NCBI GenBank assembly: GCA_019239975.1
Contig: JAFAZE010000121.1
Span: 1-64,000, forward strand
DNA: 64,000 bases
Reading direction: 5' to 3'
Source of the DNA: Streptosporangiaceae bacterium
GTDB taxonomy: Bacteria > Actinomycetota > Actinomycetes > Streptosporangiales > Streptosporangiaceae
Below are positions 1-8,121 of the stretch, piece after piece; position 1 is the stretch's first letter; each line of letters opens with the position of its first letter. Position numbers and translations under genes: made by a program. Under the pieces are notes generated by a model. It was not told the DNA's origin. It made no database searches and was given only the letters and a program-made list of their open reading frames with translations.

Positions 1-2
1 GC

Positions 3-332
3 ACGTCCAGCCTGCCGCTGGATGTCGGGGCCGCGGACACTATCCCGGCGCATATCCGGCGGGCGGTCCTCCTGCGCGCCCGGGGGCGGTGTGAGTGGGC
101 GGGGGGCTGTGACCGGCCCGCCGCCACCTGCGAAGTGCACCACCTGATCCCCCGGGCCGACGGCGGGCCGACCAGCGTCACGTCCTGTATTTTGCTGTGC
201 TCGTATCACCATCAGGTGTGCGTGCACCGGTGGGGGTGGGCGATCCTCCTGCACCCGGACGGCACCACCGAGGCCCGCTCCCCCTGGGGACAGGTCCTGC
301 ACAGCCACGGGCCACCCGCCCGAGCGGGGTGA
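3..332 (+). CDS. HNH endonuclease, C-terminal fragment (5' end outside window)
   Basis: The frame is open from the first bases of the window, so the gene starts upstream. The visible 109 residues end in an HNH nuclease fold: a Cys pair (RGRCEWAGGC), then CEVHHLIPRADGG, a TS pair, LLCSYHH and a HRWGW tail. This is the arrangement at the C-terminus of the DUF222/13E12-repeat HNH proteins that occur in many copies in actinomycete genomes. The paired His and the Cys-x-x-His-His suggest an intact metal site. The N-terminal DUF222 part cannot be checked here. A perfect hairpin begins just after the stop codon. Confidence 0.8.
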   Translation, partial: TSSLPLDVGAADTIPAHIRRAVLLRARGRCEWAGGCDRPAATCEVHHLIPRADGGPTSVTSCILLCSYHHQVCVHRWGWAILLHPDGTTEARSPWGQVLHSHGPPARAG

Positions 333-333
333 C

Positions 334-357
334 CCGCCCCGGGTAACTCCGGGGCGG
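334..357 (+). terminator. Hairpin after HNH gene
   Basis: Perfect 9-bp stem (ccgccccgg / ccggggcgg) with a 6-base loop, starting one base after the HNH stop codon. No T-tract follows, which is usual for intrinsic terminators in high-GC actinomycetes. Most likely a transcription terminator. Confidence 0.65.
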
Positions 358-511
358 TTCCCCGGACAGGAAGACGCACGCGGCACCGGCACACCCTGAA
401 TCAGAGTGCGGTGGTCATGCCCGGTCGCGCTTGATCCGGTTCCGCCGGAATGTCAGTGGCTTCGAGCATAGTAGCGAACGAGGGTATTGCAGCCGACTCA
501 CAGGAGGACAT

Positions 512-1003
512 ATGTGCTGGCAATGCGACCACCCTACCGCTACCCCGGACGACTTCCTCGACTACATGCGCGGGCTCATCACCCAGTACGGCTGGGCCGT
601 GCAGGGCGTCGAGCGGGACCGGATCCATCCGCCATGGGCGTATACGGTCGGTCTGACGCCGCAGGGGCATCCGGAGCTTGTCGTCACGGGAATGCCTATC
701 CCCAACGCGACCAGCCTGCTCAACAACGTCGCGGCCCATGTCCTCCACGCGGAAGCCCCGCGCCCGGGCGAGCAGGTGCAGCTGCGCGGCGGGCCGCTGA
801 TCGAGATCGTCGATGTCGCCGTTCCGGACGCCCATCTGTACACGGCCGTCGACCTGTACGGGCGAGAACTCCACGCCCTGCAGATCGTGCACGCGGATGA
901 TCGTGGCAACTGGCCGTGGGATCGCGAGTACCGGGGTGTGCGCGGTGGCCAGCCAGTGCTGGGCGTAAGGGTGCCAAAAGCGCGGAGGAGACGGATCGGA
1001 TAA
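512..1003 (+). CDS. DUF4262 family protein
   Basis: A 163-residue soluble protein. The ATG at 512 is chosen because an AGGAGG ribosome binding site lies 5 bases before it; the frame is open further upstream but without such a site. The core (QYGWAVQGV, then AYTVGLTPQGHPELVVTG, then LLNNVAAHV) matches DUF4262, a widespread actinobacterial family of unknown biochemical function. The C-terminal half carries a WPWDREYRG segment and ends in a basic PKARRRR tail. It faces the membrane HTH gene tail to tail with 45 bases between. No function is proposed. Confidence 0.75.
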   Translation: MCWQCDHPTATPDDFLDYMRGLITQYGWAVQGVERDRIHPPWAYTVGLTPQGHPELVVTGMPIPNATSLLNNVAAHVLHAEAPRPGEQVQLRGGPLIEIVDVAVPDAHLYTAVDLYGRELHALQIVHADDRGNWPWDREYRGVRGGQPVLGVRVPKARRRRIG

Positions 1004-1048
1004 CACCGCGAGCAGAGCAGGAGCCGGTACACAGAGCTGGGGAGCCGC

Positions 1049-2059
1049 CTACAGGCGGCCGGTCACGCTGACGTTGTAGACGTTCACCTGGTACGTGCCC
1101 GCGGCGTCAGGCGGCAGTGTGGTGAACCAGAGGAGCACGTAGCGGGCGCGGACTCCGGAGGCGAGCCGCAGATGCGTCGTGCCCCCGGCGCCGGAGGCAC
1201 TCGCCACCTGGGGCAGGGCCGCAAGCGACGGCGTGTCGCCGGCACGCAGCTGGAGATCCGCGCCTGGAGTGCTGCCGAGCGTCACATCGACGCTGGTGAT
1301 CGTCTCGGTGCGGCCCAAGTCGACAAGCAGGCCCGTGCCCGTCTTCAGGTTCCCGAATTGCGGAGTGGTGTACCAGCTGGTGTGCCAGAAAGTGGCTGGG
1401 TCGCTGTCGATCGCGTACACCGCTTGCTGCGGGTCGTCGCCGTCCGCGGTCCCGCCTGGGCCGAACGACGTGGCGGCGGCAGGGACGAGCACCTGCACCG
1501 GGGCGGCGGAGTGCGCCGGGGTGGCGGGGTGCGCCGTGGCGGGGGCAGAGGGGGCAGAGGGTGACGAGGCGCGAGACCTGGGAGCGGCGGCGGCGTGGGC
1601 TCGCGGAGCAGCGTGATGAGGGCCGCTGGCCGTACCGGGACCGGTTTTGGCCGTAGCGGCGAGGCGCTGCGTCTGGCCCACCCCCGAGACGAGTTCGTAG
1701 CAGGCGGCGCCGATGACGGCGAGGAGCACCACGGCCAGCGCCGCGGCCCGCGCGGCCCTGCGCCGTTCCCGCTTCACGAATGGGCTGGCAGGCTTGTAGA
1801 GATCCGCCGCGGTTGATTGCATGCCCGCGGCGGGGTGCGCCGCATCATACTCCTGGATCAGCGGCCGCGGATCCGCGCCGACAGCGTCCGCGATGGCGCG
1901 GATATGGCCGCGGGCATAGAAGTCGCCGCCGCATTCGCCATAGTCGTCCTGCTCGATCCCCCGAATGATCGCTGACCTGATGCGCGTCCGCTCGCTGACC
2001 TCAGCGACGGACAGGCCCGCTTGGTGACGTGCCTGGGCAAGCGCCTCGCCGATGGTCAT
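1049..2059 (-). CDS. Membrane-anchored HTH protein with discoidin-like C-terminal domain (RodZ-like)
   Basis: 336 residues. Positions 1-75 form a Cro/C1-type helix-turn-helix of the RodZ class (GEALAQARHQAGLSVAEVSE). A basic stretch (KRERRRAARA) precedes one membrane span at about 104-123, then an Ala/Pro/Ser-rich extracytoplasmic linker. The last 140 residues resemble a galactose-binding/discoidin fold (IDSDPATFWHTSWY, then GTGLLVDLG). RodZ links MreB to the wall in rods; here the usual outer domain is replaced by a sugar-binding-like one. The start is supported by AGGAGG 7 bases upstream. It follows purK on the same strand after 193 bases. The role is inferred: cell-wall sensing or scaffolding, or a membrane transcription factor. 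Confidence 0.7.
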   Translation of the reverse strand: MTIGEALAQARHQAGLSVAEVSERTRIRSAIIRGIEQDDYGECGGDFYARGHIRAIADAVGADPRPLIQEYDAAHPAAGMQSTAADLYKPASPFVKRERRRAARAAALAVVLLAVIGAACYELVSGVGQTQRLAATAKTGPGTASGPHHAAPRAHAAAAPRSRASSPSAPSAPATAHPATPAHSAAPVQVLVPAAATSFGPGGTADGDDPQQAVYAIDSDPATFWHTSWYTTPQFGNLKTGTGLLVDLGRTETITSVDVTLGSTPGADLQLRAGDTPSLAALPQVASASGAGGTTHLRLASGVRARYVLLWFTTLPPDAAGTYQVNVYNVSVTGRL

Positions 2060-2252
2060 GTCCCGCCTCCTGCCCTCGGGACCACATCCCTTTCACCAAG
2101 CCTGCCCAGGATGTAGCTCTTCCAGTCGCAGATGTATGAGTAAAAAGCGGGCATAACGGTAATATCGAACGTACCGGGGAGTACCCAGACGCGTCAGCGG
2201 CGTCGGGGGTTGCCGCCGGGCGCCCGCCTCCTAGCCTGTGGGACCTCGTGCC

Positions 2253-3542
2253 TTAATCGCCGTCTTCGGTGCCCCAGCGGAGGTAGCTGGCCGCGCGGCG
2301 GGCGCGGTCGCGCAGGGCGGTCACGTCGTCGCCGAGGACGGTCACGTGGCCGATCTTGCGGCCGTTCCGCACCTGCTTGCCGTAGAAATGGACCTTGACC
2401 GCGGGGTCGGCGGCCATGACGTGGATGTACCGGTCGTAGACGTCCGGGTCGTCGCCGCCCAGCAGGTTCGCCATGACCGCGTACGGCGCCGCCAGTTCCG
2501 GCGAGCCCAGCGGCAGGTCGAGGACGGCGCGCAGATGCTGCTCGAACTGCGAGGTCCGCGCGCCCTCGATCGTCCAGTGCCCGGAGTTGTGCGGGCGCAT
2601 GGCGAGTTCGTTGACCAGCAGGCCGGCGCCGGTCTCGAACAGCTCCACCGCGAGCAGCCCGGTCACGTCCAGCTCGCTCGCGATCCGGAGCGCGAGCGCC
2701 TGCGCCTCGGCGGCCAGCTCCGGGGCGAGGCCCGGCGCCGGGGCGATCACCTCCCGGCAGATGCCGTCCCGCTGGACGGTCTGCACGATCGGGTAGGCCG
2801 CGCCCTGCTTGTGCGGCGACCGCGCGACGAGGGCGGCGAGCTCCCGGCTGAACGGCACGTGCTCCTCGGCGAACACCGCGACTCCATGGCCGAGCACCTC
2901 TGCCGCCCCGGCGGGGGAATCACACACCCACACGCCCTTGCCGTCGTAGCCGCCGCTCACCGCCTTGAGGACGACCGGCCACGCTTCCGGGGGCGGCTCC
3001 GCTGGCCGGGGGGAGGCGGGGCCGTCCGGGCCGGGAAGAGCGCGCGGGGAATTCGCGGCGAACCCGGCGACGTCAGCCGCGGTTTTGACCGGGGCGTACC
3101 GGGGGCAGGCGATGCCGAGGGCGGTGAGCAGGTCCCGCATCGCCAGCTTGTCCTGGGTGTAGCCAAGGGCGCTCGCACCGGGGCGGACCTTCACCCCCGC
3201 CTGCTCGAGCGCGCGCAGGTGACCGGCCGGGACGTGCTCGTGGTCGAAGGTCACCACGTCACACCCGGCAGCGAACGAAAGCAGGTCGTCCAGCGACCGG
3301 TAGTCGCCCACCTGGACGCCGGACGTCACCTGGGCGGCGCTGTCGCCTGCCTCCCCGGCCAGCACACGAAACGGAACACCCAGGGCGATGGCGGCCTGCG
3401 CGGTCATTCGCGCGAGCTGCCCAGCGCCCACCATCCCGGCCACAGGCGTCCCGCTGGCCGGCGTCCAGGCGGCCGGTATCCCCGCGCGAGCGGCCCGGGA
3501 TTCTTCTTCGGCTTCGTGGCGCCTGGCCTGGGGATCGAGCAC
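2253..3542 (-). CDS. purK: 5-(carboxyamino)imidazole ribonucleotide synthase
   Basis: ATP-dependent carboxylation of aminoimidazole ribonucleotide to N5-CAIR, in de novo purine synthesis, cytosolic. The 429-residue ATP-grasp protein has the N-terminal VAGMVGAGQLARM motif, the ATP-grasp LKAVSGGYDGKGVWV segment and the diagnostic NSGHWTIEGA near the C-terminus. The called GTG start gives about 35 extra residues (Arg/Glu-rich) before the conserved core, so the true start may lie closer to VAGMVG. The partner gene purE, often directly downstream, is not in this window. It diverges from gtrA with only 13 bases between start codons. The purK/gtrA pairing is also seen in mycobacteria. Confidence 0.93.
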   Translation of the reverse strand: MLDPQARRHEAEEESRAARAGIPAAWTPASGTPVAGMVGAGQLARMTAQAAIALGVPFRVLAGEAGDSAAQVTSGVQVGDYRSLDDLLSFAAGCDVVTFDHEHVPAGHLRALEQAGVKVRPGASALGYTQDKLAMRDLLTALGIACPRYAPVKTAADVAGFAANSPRALPGPDGPASPRPAEPPPEAWPVVLKAVSGGYDGKGVWVCDSPAGAAEVLGHGVAVFAEEHVPFSRELAALVARSPHKQGAAYPIVQTVQRDGICREVIAPAPGLAPELAAEAQALALRIASELDVTGLLAVELFETGAGLLVNELAMRPHNSGHWTIEGARTSQFEQHLRAVLDLPLGSPELAAPYAVMANLLGGDDPDVYDRYIHVMAADPAVKVHFYGKQVRNGRKIGHVTVLGDDVTALRDRARRAASYLRWGTEDGD

Positions 3543-3555
3543 GGGCTGTAGCCTA

Positions 3556-4326
3556 ATGCCTGTGACGTCTGCTTCGACCCGGCCGGCCGTCTATCAGCGG
3601 CTCCGCGAGCTGATCCCGGAGCTCGCGAAGTTCGGCGTGGTCGGCGGCATCGGAGCGATCATCGACCTCGGCGGCGCCGCCGCGCTGCACGGCGTCTACC
3701 ATGTCGGGCCGCTCAAGGCGAAGGCCATCTCCATCACGGCCGCGACGATCTTCACCTACCTGGGCAGCAGGTTCTGGACGTTCCGGCACCGGGCGAACCA
3801 GCCCGTGCTCCGCGAAGCGCCGCTGTTCGTACTGCTGAACGCGATCGGCCTGCTGATCGCCGAGCTCGTGATCGCGTTCACCACCTACGCGCTCGGGCTG
3901 AAGGACCCGCTGGCCTACAACGCGGCGAGCGTCGTCGGAACCGGGCTCGGCACGATCTTCCGGTACTTCGCGTACAAGAGATGGGTGTTCCTCGCGCCGG
4001 CAGCCGAGCACGCTCCGGCCGGGCTGGCGGAGGAACTCGCCGCGCAGAGCGTTTCGCCGCCCTGGGAACAGCCCGAGCCGTGGGAGCAGCCCCAGACGTT
4101 TTACGTCCCCGGGCCGCATAACGGGTCCGCCAACGGACACGAGCCGCACACCCCGGGGCCGCCTCCCGCGGAGTCGCCGGGCGCCCCCCGGCCACACGGC
4201 ACGCAGCAGCACAACGGCCAGCAGCACGACGCACAGCCACACGACGCACAGCCACACAATGGGCAACAGCACAATGGGGATCCGCGAGCGGGCGGCAGGC
4301 ATCGCAAGCCGCGTTCAGTCGGCTGA
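3556..4326 (+). CDS. GtrA family membrane protein
   Basis: 256 residues from ATG 3556. The first 150 residues hold four membrane spans with the GtrA signature: ELAKFGVVGGIGAIIDLGG at the start, FTYLGSRFWTFRHR, then RYFAYKRWVFL closing the domain. GtrA proteins help move or flip lipid-linked sugars for wall glycans. The C-terminal 100 residues are a disordered Pro/Gln/His tail with short repeats (QQHNGQQHDAQPHDAQPHNG). No clear ribosome binding site precedes the ATG and only 13 bases separate it from the purK start, so translation may be leaderless. Confidence 0.82.
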   Translation: MPVTSASTRPAVYQRLRELIPELAKFGVVGGIGAIIDLGGAAALHGVYHVGPLKAKAISITAATIFTYLGSRFWTFRHRANQPVLREAPLFVLLNAIGLLIAELVIAFTTYALGLKDPLAYNAASVVGTGLGTIFRYFAYKRWVFLAPAAEHAPAGLAEELAAQSVSPPWEQPEPWEQPQTFYVPGPHNGSANGHEPHTPGPPPAESPGAPRPHGTQQHNGQQHDAQPHDAQPHNGQQHNGDPRAGGRHRKPRSVG

Positions 4327-4368
4327 AGTAGGCCCGTGGGTGCGGCGGTGCCCGTGAGTACGGCGGCC

Positions 4369-4627
4369 CGTGAGTGTGACGGATACGCTTGGGCTGCGGC
4401 AGGTGCCGGTGGGTGCGGCGGTGCCCGTGAGTGTGACGGATGCGCTTGGGCTGCGGCAGGTGCCGGTGAGTGCGGCGGTGCCGGTGGATACGGCGGTGCC
4501 GGTGGATACGGCGGTGCCGGTGGGTGCGGCGGTGCCGGTGGGTGCGGCGGTGCCCGTGAGTGCGGTGGCCCGTGAGTGTGATGGATGCGCTTGGGCTGCG
4601 GCGAGTGCCGGTGAGTGCGGCGGGGCC
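4369..4627. repeat. Minisatellite between gtrA and the histidine kinase gene
   Basis: Fills most of the 325-base convergent gap. Two head-to-tail 57-bp units (4369-4425, 4426-4482) are followed by four 18-bp units of the form ggtggrtrcggcggtgcc (4483-4554), a 16-bp partial unit, and a third 57-bp unit (4571-4627). The 18-bp unit is nested at the end of the 57-bp unit, so the array arose by repeated slippage at two scales. Open frames across it on both strands are repeat artefacts without homology. It has no spacer pattern and is not CRISPR. Confidence 0.9.
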
Positions 4628-4651
4628 CTGGGGTCGGGCGGGGGCGCTGGA

Positions 4652-5659
4652 TCAGGCGGGGCCGGCGCGCGGGGAGCGGGTCCGGTCACCGGGCGGGTTC
4701 CTGGGCAGAAACACTGCGAAGACCGGCGGTTTCCGCCTGGCGAGGACGATACGCCCGCCGTCGGCCGCGGCCATCGTCCGGGCGAGCGACAGGCCGAGCC
4801 CGGTGCCTTCCGGGCGGCCGCTGACGCTGCGCTCGAAGATCCGCGACACCAGCTCGGCCGGGACGCCCCGGCCCTCGTCCTCGACCTCGATCACCACCGA
4901 CCGCGGGGACTGCGACCTGCGGATCGTCACGGTGCCCGCGCCGTGCATGAGCGCGTTGTCCAGCAGCGTCGCGATCACCTGGGCCAGGCCGCCCGGCGTG
5001 ACGTAGGCCTGCAGCCCGGTGTCCCCGGTGAGCACCATCTTCCGGCCTGCCCTGCGGAAGGCCGGCTCCCACTCCACGACCTGCTGCGCCACGATCTCGT
5101 CGATCCCGGTGAGCGCCGCGGTGCTGCCGCCCGCCCGCCGAGCCGGGCCGAGCAGCTGGCTGACCACCTCGGCGAGGCGCTCCGCCTGCGCCAGGGCCGC
5201 CGTGCCCTCCTCGCGAACCGCATCCGGGTCGCCGGCCGATGCGATCATCTCCTCCAGCCGCATCGACAGCGCGGTGAGCGGGGTGCGGAGCTGATGCGAC
5301 GCGTCGACCGCCAGCTCGCGGTCCGCGGTGAGCAGATGGGTGACCCGGCGGGCGGCGCTGTCCAGCCCGTCCGCCACCTGGTCGAGCTCCGGCACGCCGT
5401 ACCTGCGCCCCACCGGGCGCGGGTCCCCGGTGCTCAGCCGCCCGGCCGCCTCCGCCAGTTCCTCCACGGGCCGCGCCGCCCGCCGCGCGAGCAGGCCGGC
5501 GCCGGCCGCGGCGGCCGCGGCGGCCGCGAACAGCAGCGGCAGCCCCAGCATGAGCGTGCCCGCGTCGCGGGCGGCGCCGACGACGAGCAACGGCACGCCC
5601 AGGATCGCCGCCGCGACGGCCGCGACGGCCGCGACTGACAGCCACAGGCGGCGGCGCAT
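4652..5659 (-). CDS. Sensor histidine kinase
   Basis: 335 residues, second gene of a two-component operon. Two close N-terminal membrane spans (about 7-28 and 36-58) leave almost no external sensor loop, so the signal is probably sensed in or near the membrane. A HAMP linker follows, then the H-box ASHQLRTPLTAL with His122 as phosphoacceptor, N-box LLDNALMHG, G1 box DEGRGVP and G2 box GTGLGLSLA. It autophosphorylates and passes phosphate to the response regulator encoded 54 bases upstream. The stimulus is unknown. The C-terminal tail runs into Arg/Pro-rich sequence next to the minisatellite. Confidence 0.9.
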   Translation of the reverse strand: MRRRLWLSVAAVAAVAAAILGVPLLVVGAARDAGTLMLGLPLLFAAAAAAAAGAGLLARRAARPVEELAEAAGRLSTGDPRPVGRRYGVPELDQVADGLDSAARRVTHLLTADRELAVDASHQLRTPLTALSMRLEEMIASAGDPDAVREEGTAALAQAERLAEVVSQLLGPARRAGGSTAALTGIDEIVAQQVVEWEPAFRRAGRKMVLTGDTGLQAYVTPGGLAQVIATLLDNALMHGAGTVTIRRSQSPRSVVIEVEDEGRGVPAELVSRIFERSVSGRPEGTGLGLSLARTMAAADGGRIVLARRKPPVFAVFLPRNPPGDRTRSPRAGPA

Positions 5660-5713
5660 CAGTCAGCCAGCTCCCGGAACGAAGCGATACGGCCAGTCCG
5701 GAGCGCGGCGGAT

Positions 5714-6385
5714 TCAGTCACCGCGCTCAAAACGGAACCCGACTCCGCGCACGGTCGTGATGTACCGGGGATGGTGGGCGTCGTCGCCGAGCTTGCGGCG
5801 CAGCCAGGAGATGTGCATGTCGAGGGTCTTGGTGGACGTCCACCACTTCGCGTCCCAGACCTCCCGCATGATCTGCTCACGAGTGACCACCTTCCCCGCA
5901 TCCCGGAGCAGGATCCACAGCAGGTCGAACTCCTTGGTGGTGAGGTCGAGCTCGGTGTCGCCGTGCCATGCGCGGCGGGCGTCCGCGTCGATCCGCACGC
6001 CGCGCACCGCCGGGCTTTCCGCCGTCCCCCGGCGCAGCAGCGCGCGGACCCGGGCGAGCAGTTCCGCCAGCCGGAAGGGCTTGGTCACGTAGTCGTCGGC
6101 GCCGGCGTCCAGGCCGACCACCGTGTCCACCTCGTCCGCGCGGGCGGTGAGGATCAGCACCGGCACCGCGTGCCCCTCGGCACGGACCCGCCGGCAGACC
6201 TCGAGCCCGTCGAGCTCGGGCAGCCCGATGTCCAGCAGGATGAGGTCGACCGCGTCGGACAGGGCGCGGTCCAGCGTCGCGGGGCCGTCGTCGGTGACCT
6301 CCACCTGGTACCCCTCGCGCCGCAGCGCACGGGAGAGAGGCTCCGAGATGGAGGTGTCGTCCTCGGCGAGGAGCACACGGGTCAT
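5714..6385 (-). CDS. OmpR/PhoB-family response regulator
   Basis: 223 residues from ATG 6385; upstream in-frame codons run through repeats and are not used. The receiver domain has the acidic pair in LLAEDD, phosphoacceptor Asp52 in LLDIGLPELDG and Lys102 in VTKPF. The winged-helix DNA-binding domain ends in the family hallmark RYITTVRGVGFRFE. It is cytosolic, activated by the adjacent kinase and binds DNA as a dimer. The targets are unknown. Bases 6386-6416 upstream are unusually AT-rich (including ataaatagtaaag) and probably hold the promoter. Confidence 0.92.
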   Translation of the reverse strand: MTRVLLAEDDTSISEPLSRALRREGYQVEVTDDGPATLDRALSDAVDLILLDIGLPELDGLEVCRRVRAEGHAVPVLILTARADEVDTVVGLDAGADDYVTKPFRLAELLARVRALLRRGTAESPAVRGVRIDADARRAWHGDTELDLTTKEFDLLWILLRDAGKVVTREQIMREVWDAKWWTSTKTLDMHISWLRRKLGDDAHHPRYITTVRGVGFRFERGD

Positions 6386-6440
6386 GGATAAATAGTAAAG
6401 CCACGGTAAAGGTCGCGTAGCTTGCCCCGCGGCGGGCGCG

Positions 6441-6504
6441 TCGCAGCGGGGACGCCGCACAACGGGGACGCCGCGCAACGGGAGCGCCGCGCAACGGGGA
6501 CGCC
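6441..6504. repeat. Four 16-bp tandem repeats beside the carboxyltransferase stop codon
   Basis: Units at 6441, 6457, 6473 and 6489 follow the consensus gcgcaacggggacgcc. The array begins 10 bases beyond the stop codon of the acyl-CoA carboxylase gene (6515-6517) and fills half of the gap to the response regulator. It is another short array at a gene 3' end. Confidence 0.85.
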
Positions 6505-6514
6505 GCGAGCGGCG

Positions 6515-8074
6515 TCACACCGGGCTGATGCCGTGGCGGCGGCGCGGCGGCGGGCGGTGCCTGTGCCGGGCGGCGGCGAAGCGCCGGACGAGCTCCGGGC
6601 GCAGCCCCTCCGGCGCGACGATGTCGTCGACGACAAGCTCCGACGCCAGCCGGACGATGTCGATGTCCGCCTCGTACCGCGCGCGCAGCCGGGCCGTCTC
6701 GGCGGCCCGCTCGTCCTCCGGGAGCTGCGCGAGCTTCGCCGCGTAGACGGCGTTGACGGCGGCCTCGGCGCCCATCACGGCGATCTTCGCGGTAGGCAGC
6801 GCCAGCGTCGCGTCCGGCGCGAAACCAGGCCCGGCCATCGCGTACAGGCCGGCGCCGTAGGCCTTGCGGACGACCACGCACAGCTTCGGCACCGTCGCGG
6901 CGGAGACCGCGCTGATCATCCGGGCGCCGTGCCGGATGATGCCCTGCCGCTCCACGGCCGTGCCCACCATGAACCCGGGCACGTCGGCGAGGAACAGCAG
7001 CGGCACGCCGAAGGCGTCGCACAGCTCCACGAACCGCGCCGCCTTGTCGGCCGAGTCGACGAAGAGCACGCCGCCCTTGTGCAGCGGGTTGTTGGCCACC
7101 ACCCCGATCACCGAGCCGTCCAGCCGGGCGAAGCCGACCGTGACCTCCCGCGCCCACAGCGCGTGCACCTCGAAGAACGAGTCGTCGTCGACCACGCCCC
7201 TGATGAACCGGCGCATGTCGAAAACCTGGCGCTCGCTGGCGGGGACCAGCGAGGACAGGTCCACCGGCTTCGGGTCGACGGCGCGCGCGGCGGGCGGCGC
7301 GTCCTGCCAGTTCGACGGCAGGTAGGACAGGTAGGTCCGCACCGCGCCGAGCGCCTCGGCCTCGGACGAAGCCAGGAAATGGCCGCTGCCGGAGACCGAG
7401 CAGTGCATGCGGGCGCCCCCCATGTCCTCGAGCGTGGTCTTCTCGCTGACCACCATCTCGACCATGCGCGGGCTGCCGAGGTACATGGACGCGTTGCCGT
7501 CGACCATCGCCACGAAGTCGCAGAACGCCGGGATGTACGCGCCGCCCGCCGCGGACGGCCCGAACAGGGCGCAGACCTGCGGGATCGACCCCGACGCCTG
7601 GATCTGGGTGTGGAAGATCCGGCCGGCTCCCCGGCGGCCGGGGAACATCTCCACCTGGTCGGTGATCCGGGCGCCCGCCGAGTCCACCAGGTAGATCATC
7701 GGGATGCCGGACTCGTAGGCCTTCTCGATGACCCGGATGATCTTCTCCACCGTGCGCGCGCCCCACGACCCAGCCTTGACCGTGGAGTCGTTGGCCATCA
7801 CCGCGACCGGGCGGCCGCCGACGGTCGCGGTGCCCGTGACCACGCCGTCCGCCGGCAGCCCTTCCGCCAGCGCGTTCGCGAACCGGCCGTCCTCGGTGAA
7901 GCTGCCCTCGTCGGCGAGCTCCGCGATCCGGGTGCGCGCGAACAGCTTCCCCTGCTCCGCGGCCGCGGCGTGGTACCTGGGCTCGCCGCCCCGCTCGATC
8001 CGCTCCCTCAGGCTCGTCACGTCGGGGAGGGAAGGGGAAGCGGACGGACCCGCGACATCAGGAATTTCGCTCAC
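6515..8074 (-). CDS. Acyl-CoA carboxylase carboxyltransferase (beta) subunit, methylcrotonyl-CoA type
   Basis: 519 residues from GTG 8074. The crotonase-fold carboxyltransferase moves carboxyl from biotin to an acyl-CoA. The N half has GTATVGGRPVAVMANDSTVKAGSWG and YLVDSAGARI; the C half has DVPGFMVGT and RKAYGAGLYAMAG. The two oxyanion-hole Gly-rich loops are present. Neighbours encode HMG-CoA lyase and an enoyl-CoA hydratase, pointing to methylcrotonyl-CoA in leucine breakdown. The biotin carboxylase/BCCP subunit and isovaleryl-CoA dehydrogenase usual in such operons are absent, so the partner alpha subunit must be encoded elsewhere. A geranyl- or other acyl-CoA substrate is possible. Confidence 0.85.
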   Translation of the reverse strand: MSEIPDVAGPSASPSLPDVTSLRERIERGGEPRYHAAAAEQGKLFARTRIAELADEGSFTEDGRFANALAEGLPADGVVTGTATVGGRPVAVMANDSTVKAGSWGARTVEKIIRVIEKAYESGIPMIYLVDSAGARITDQVEMFPGRRGAGRIFHTQIQASGSIPQVCALFGPSAAGGAYIPAFCDFVAMVDGNASMYLGSPRMVEMVVSEKTTLEDMGGARMHCSVSGSGHFLASSEAEALGAVRTYLSYLPSNWQDAPPAARAVDPKPVDLSSLVPASERQVFDMRRFIRGVVDDDSFFEVHALWAREVTVGFARLDGSVIGVVANNPLHKGGVLFVDSADKAARFVELCDAFGVPLLFLADVPGFMVGTAVERQGIIRHGARMISAVSAATVPKLCVVVRKAYGAGLYAMAGPGFAPDATLALPTAKIAVMGAEAAVNAVYAAKLAQLPEDERAAETARLRARYEADIDIVRLASELVVDDIVAPEGLRPELVRRFAAARHRHRPPPRRRHGISPV

Positions 8075-8121
8075 ATCGGGAGCGTACCCGCCGCTCAGGC
8101 TCCGCTCCCCAGCCCCGGAAC

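Noticed and set aside
2238-3551. 437-codon plus-strand frame opposite purK
   Set aside because: Antisense shadow caused by high GC at third positions; purK motifs on the other strand are decisive.
4315-4689. Open frame of 124 residues on the minus strand (TGTAAP repeats)
   Set aside because: It is the reading of the minisatellite; no homology and no start site.
5877-7766. 629-codon minus-strand frame across the regulator and carboxyltransferase genes
   Set aside because: Frame-shifted shadow rich in Arg/Gly/Ala without any family motif.
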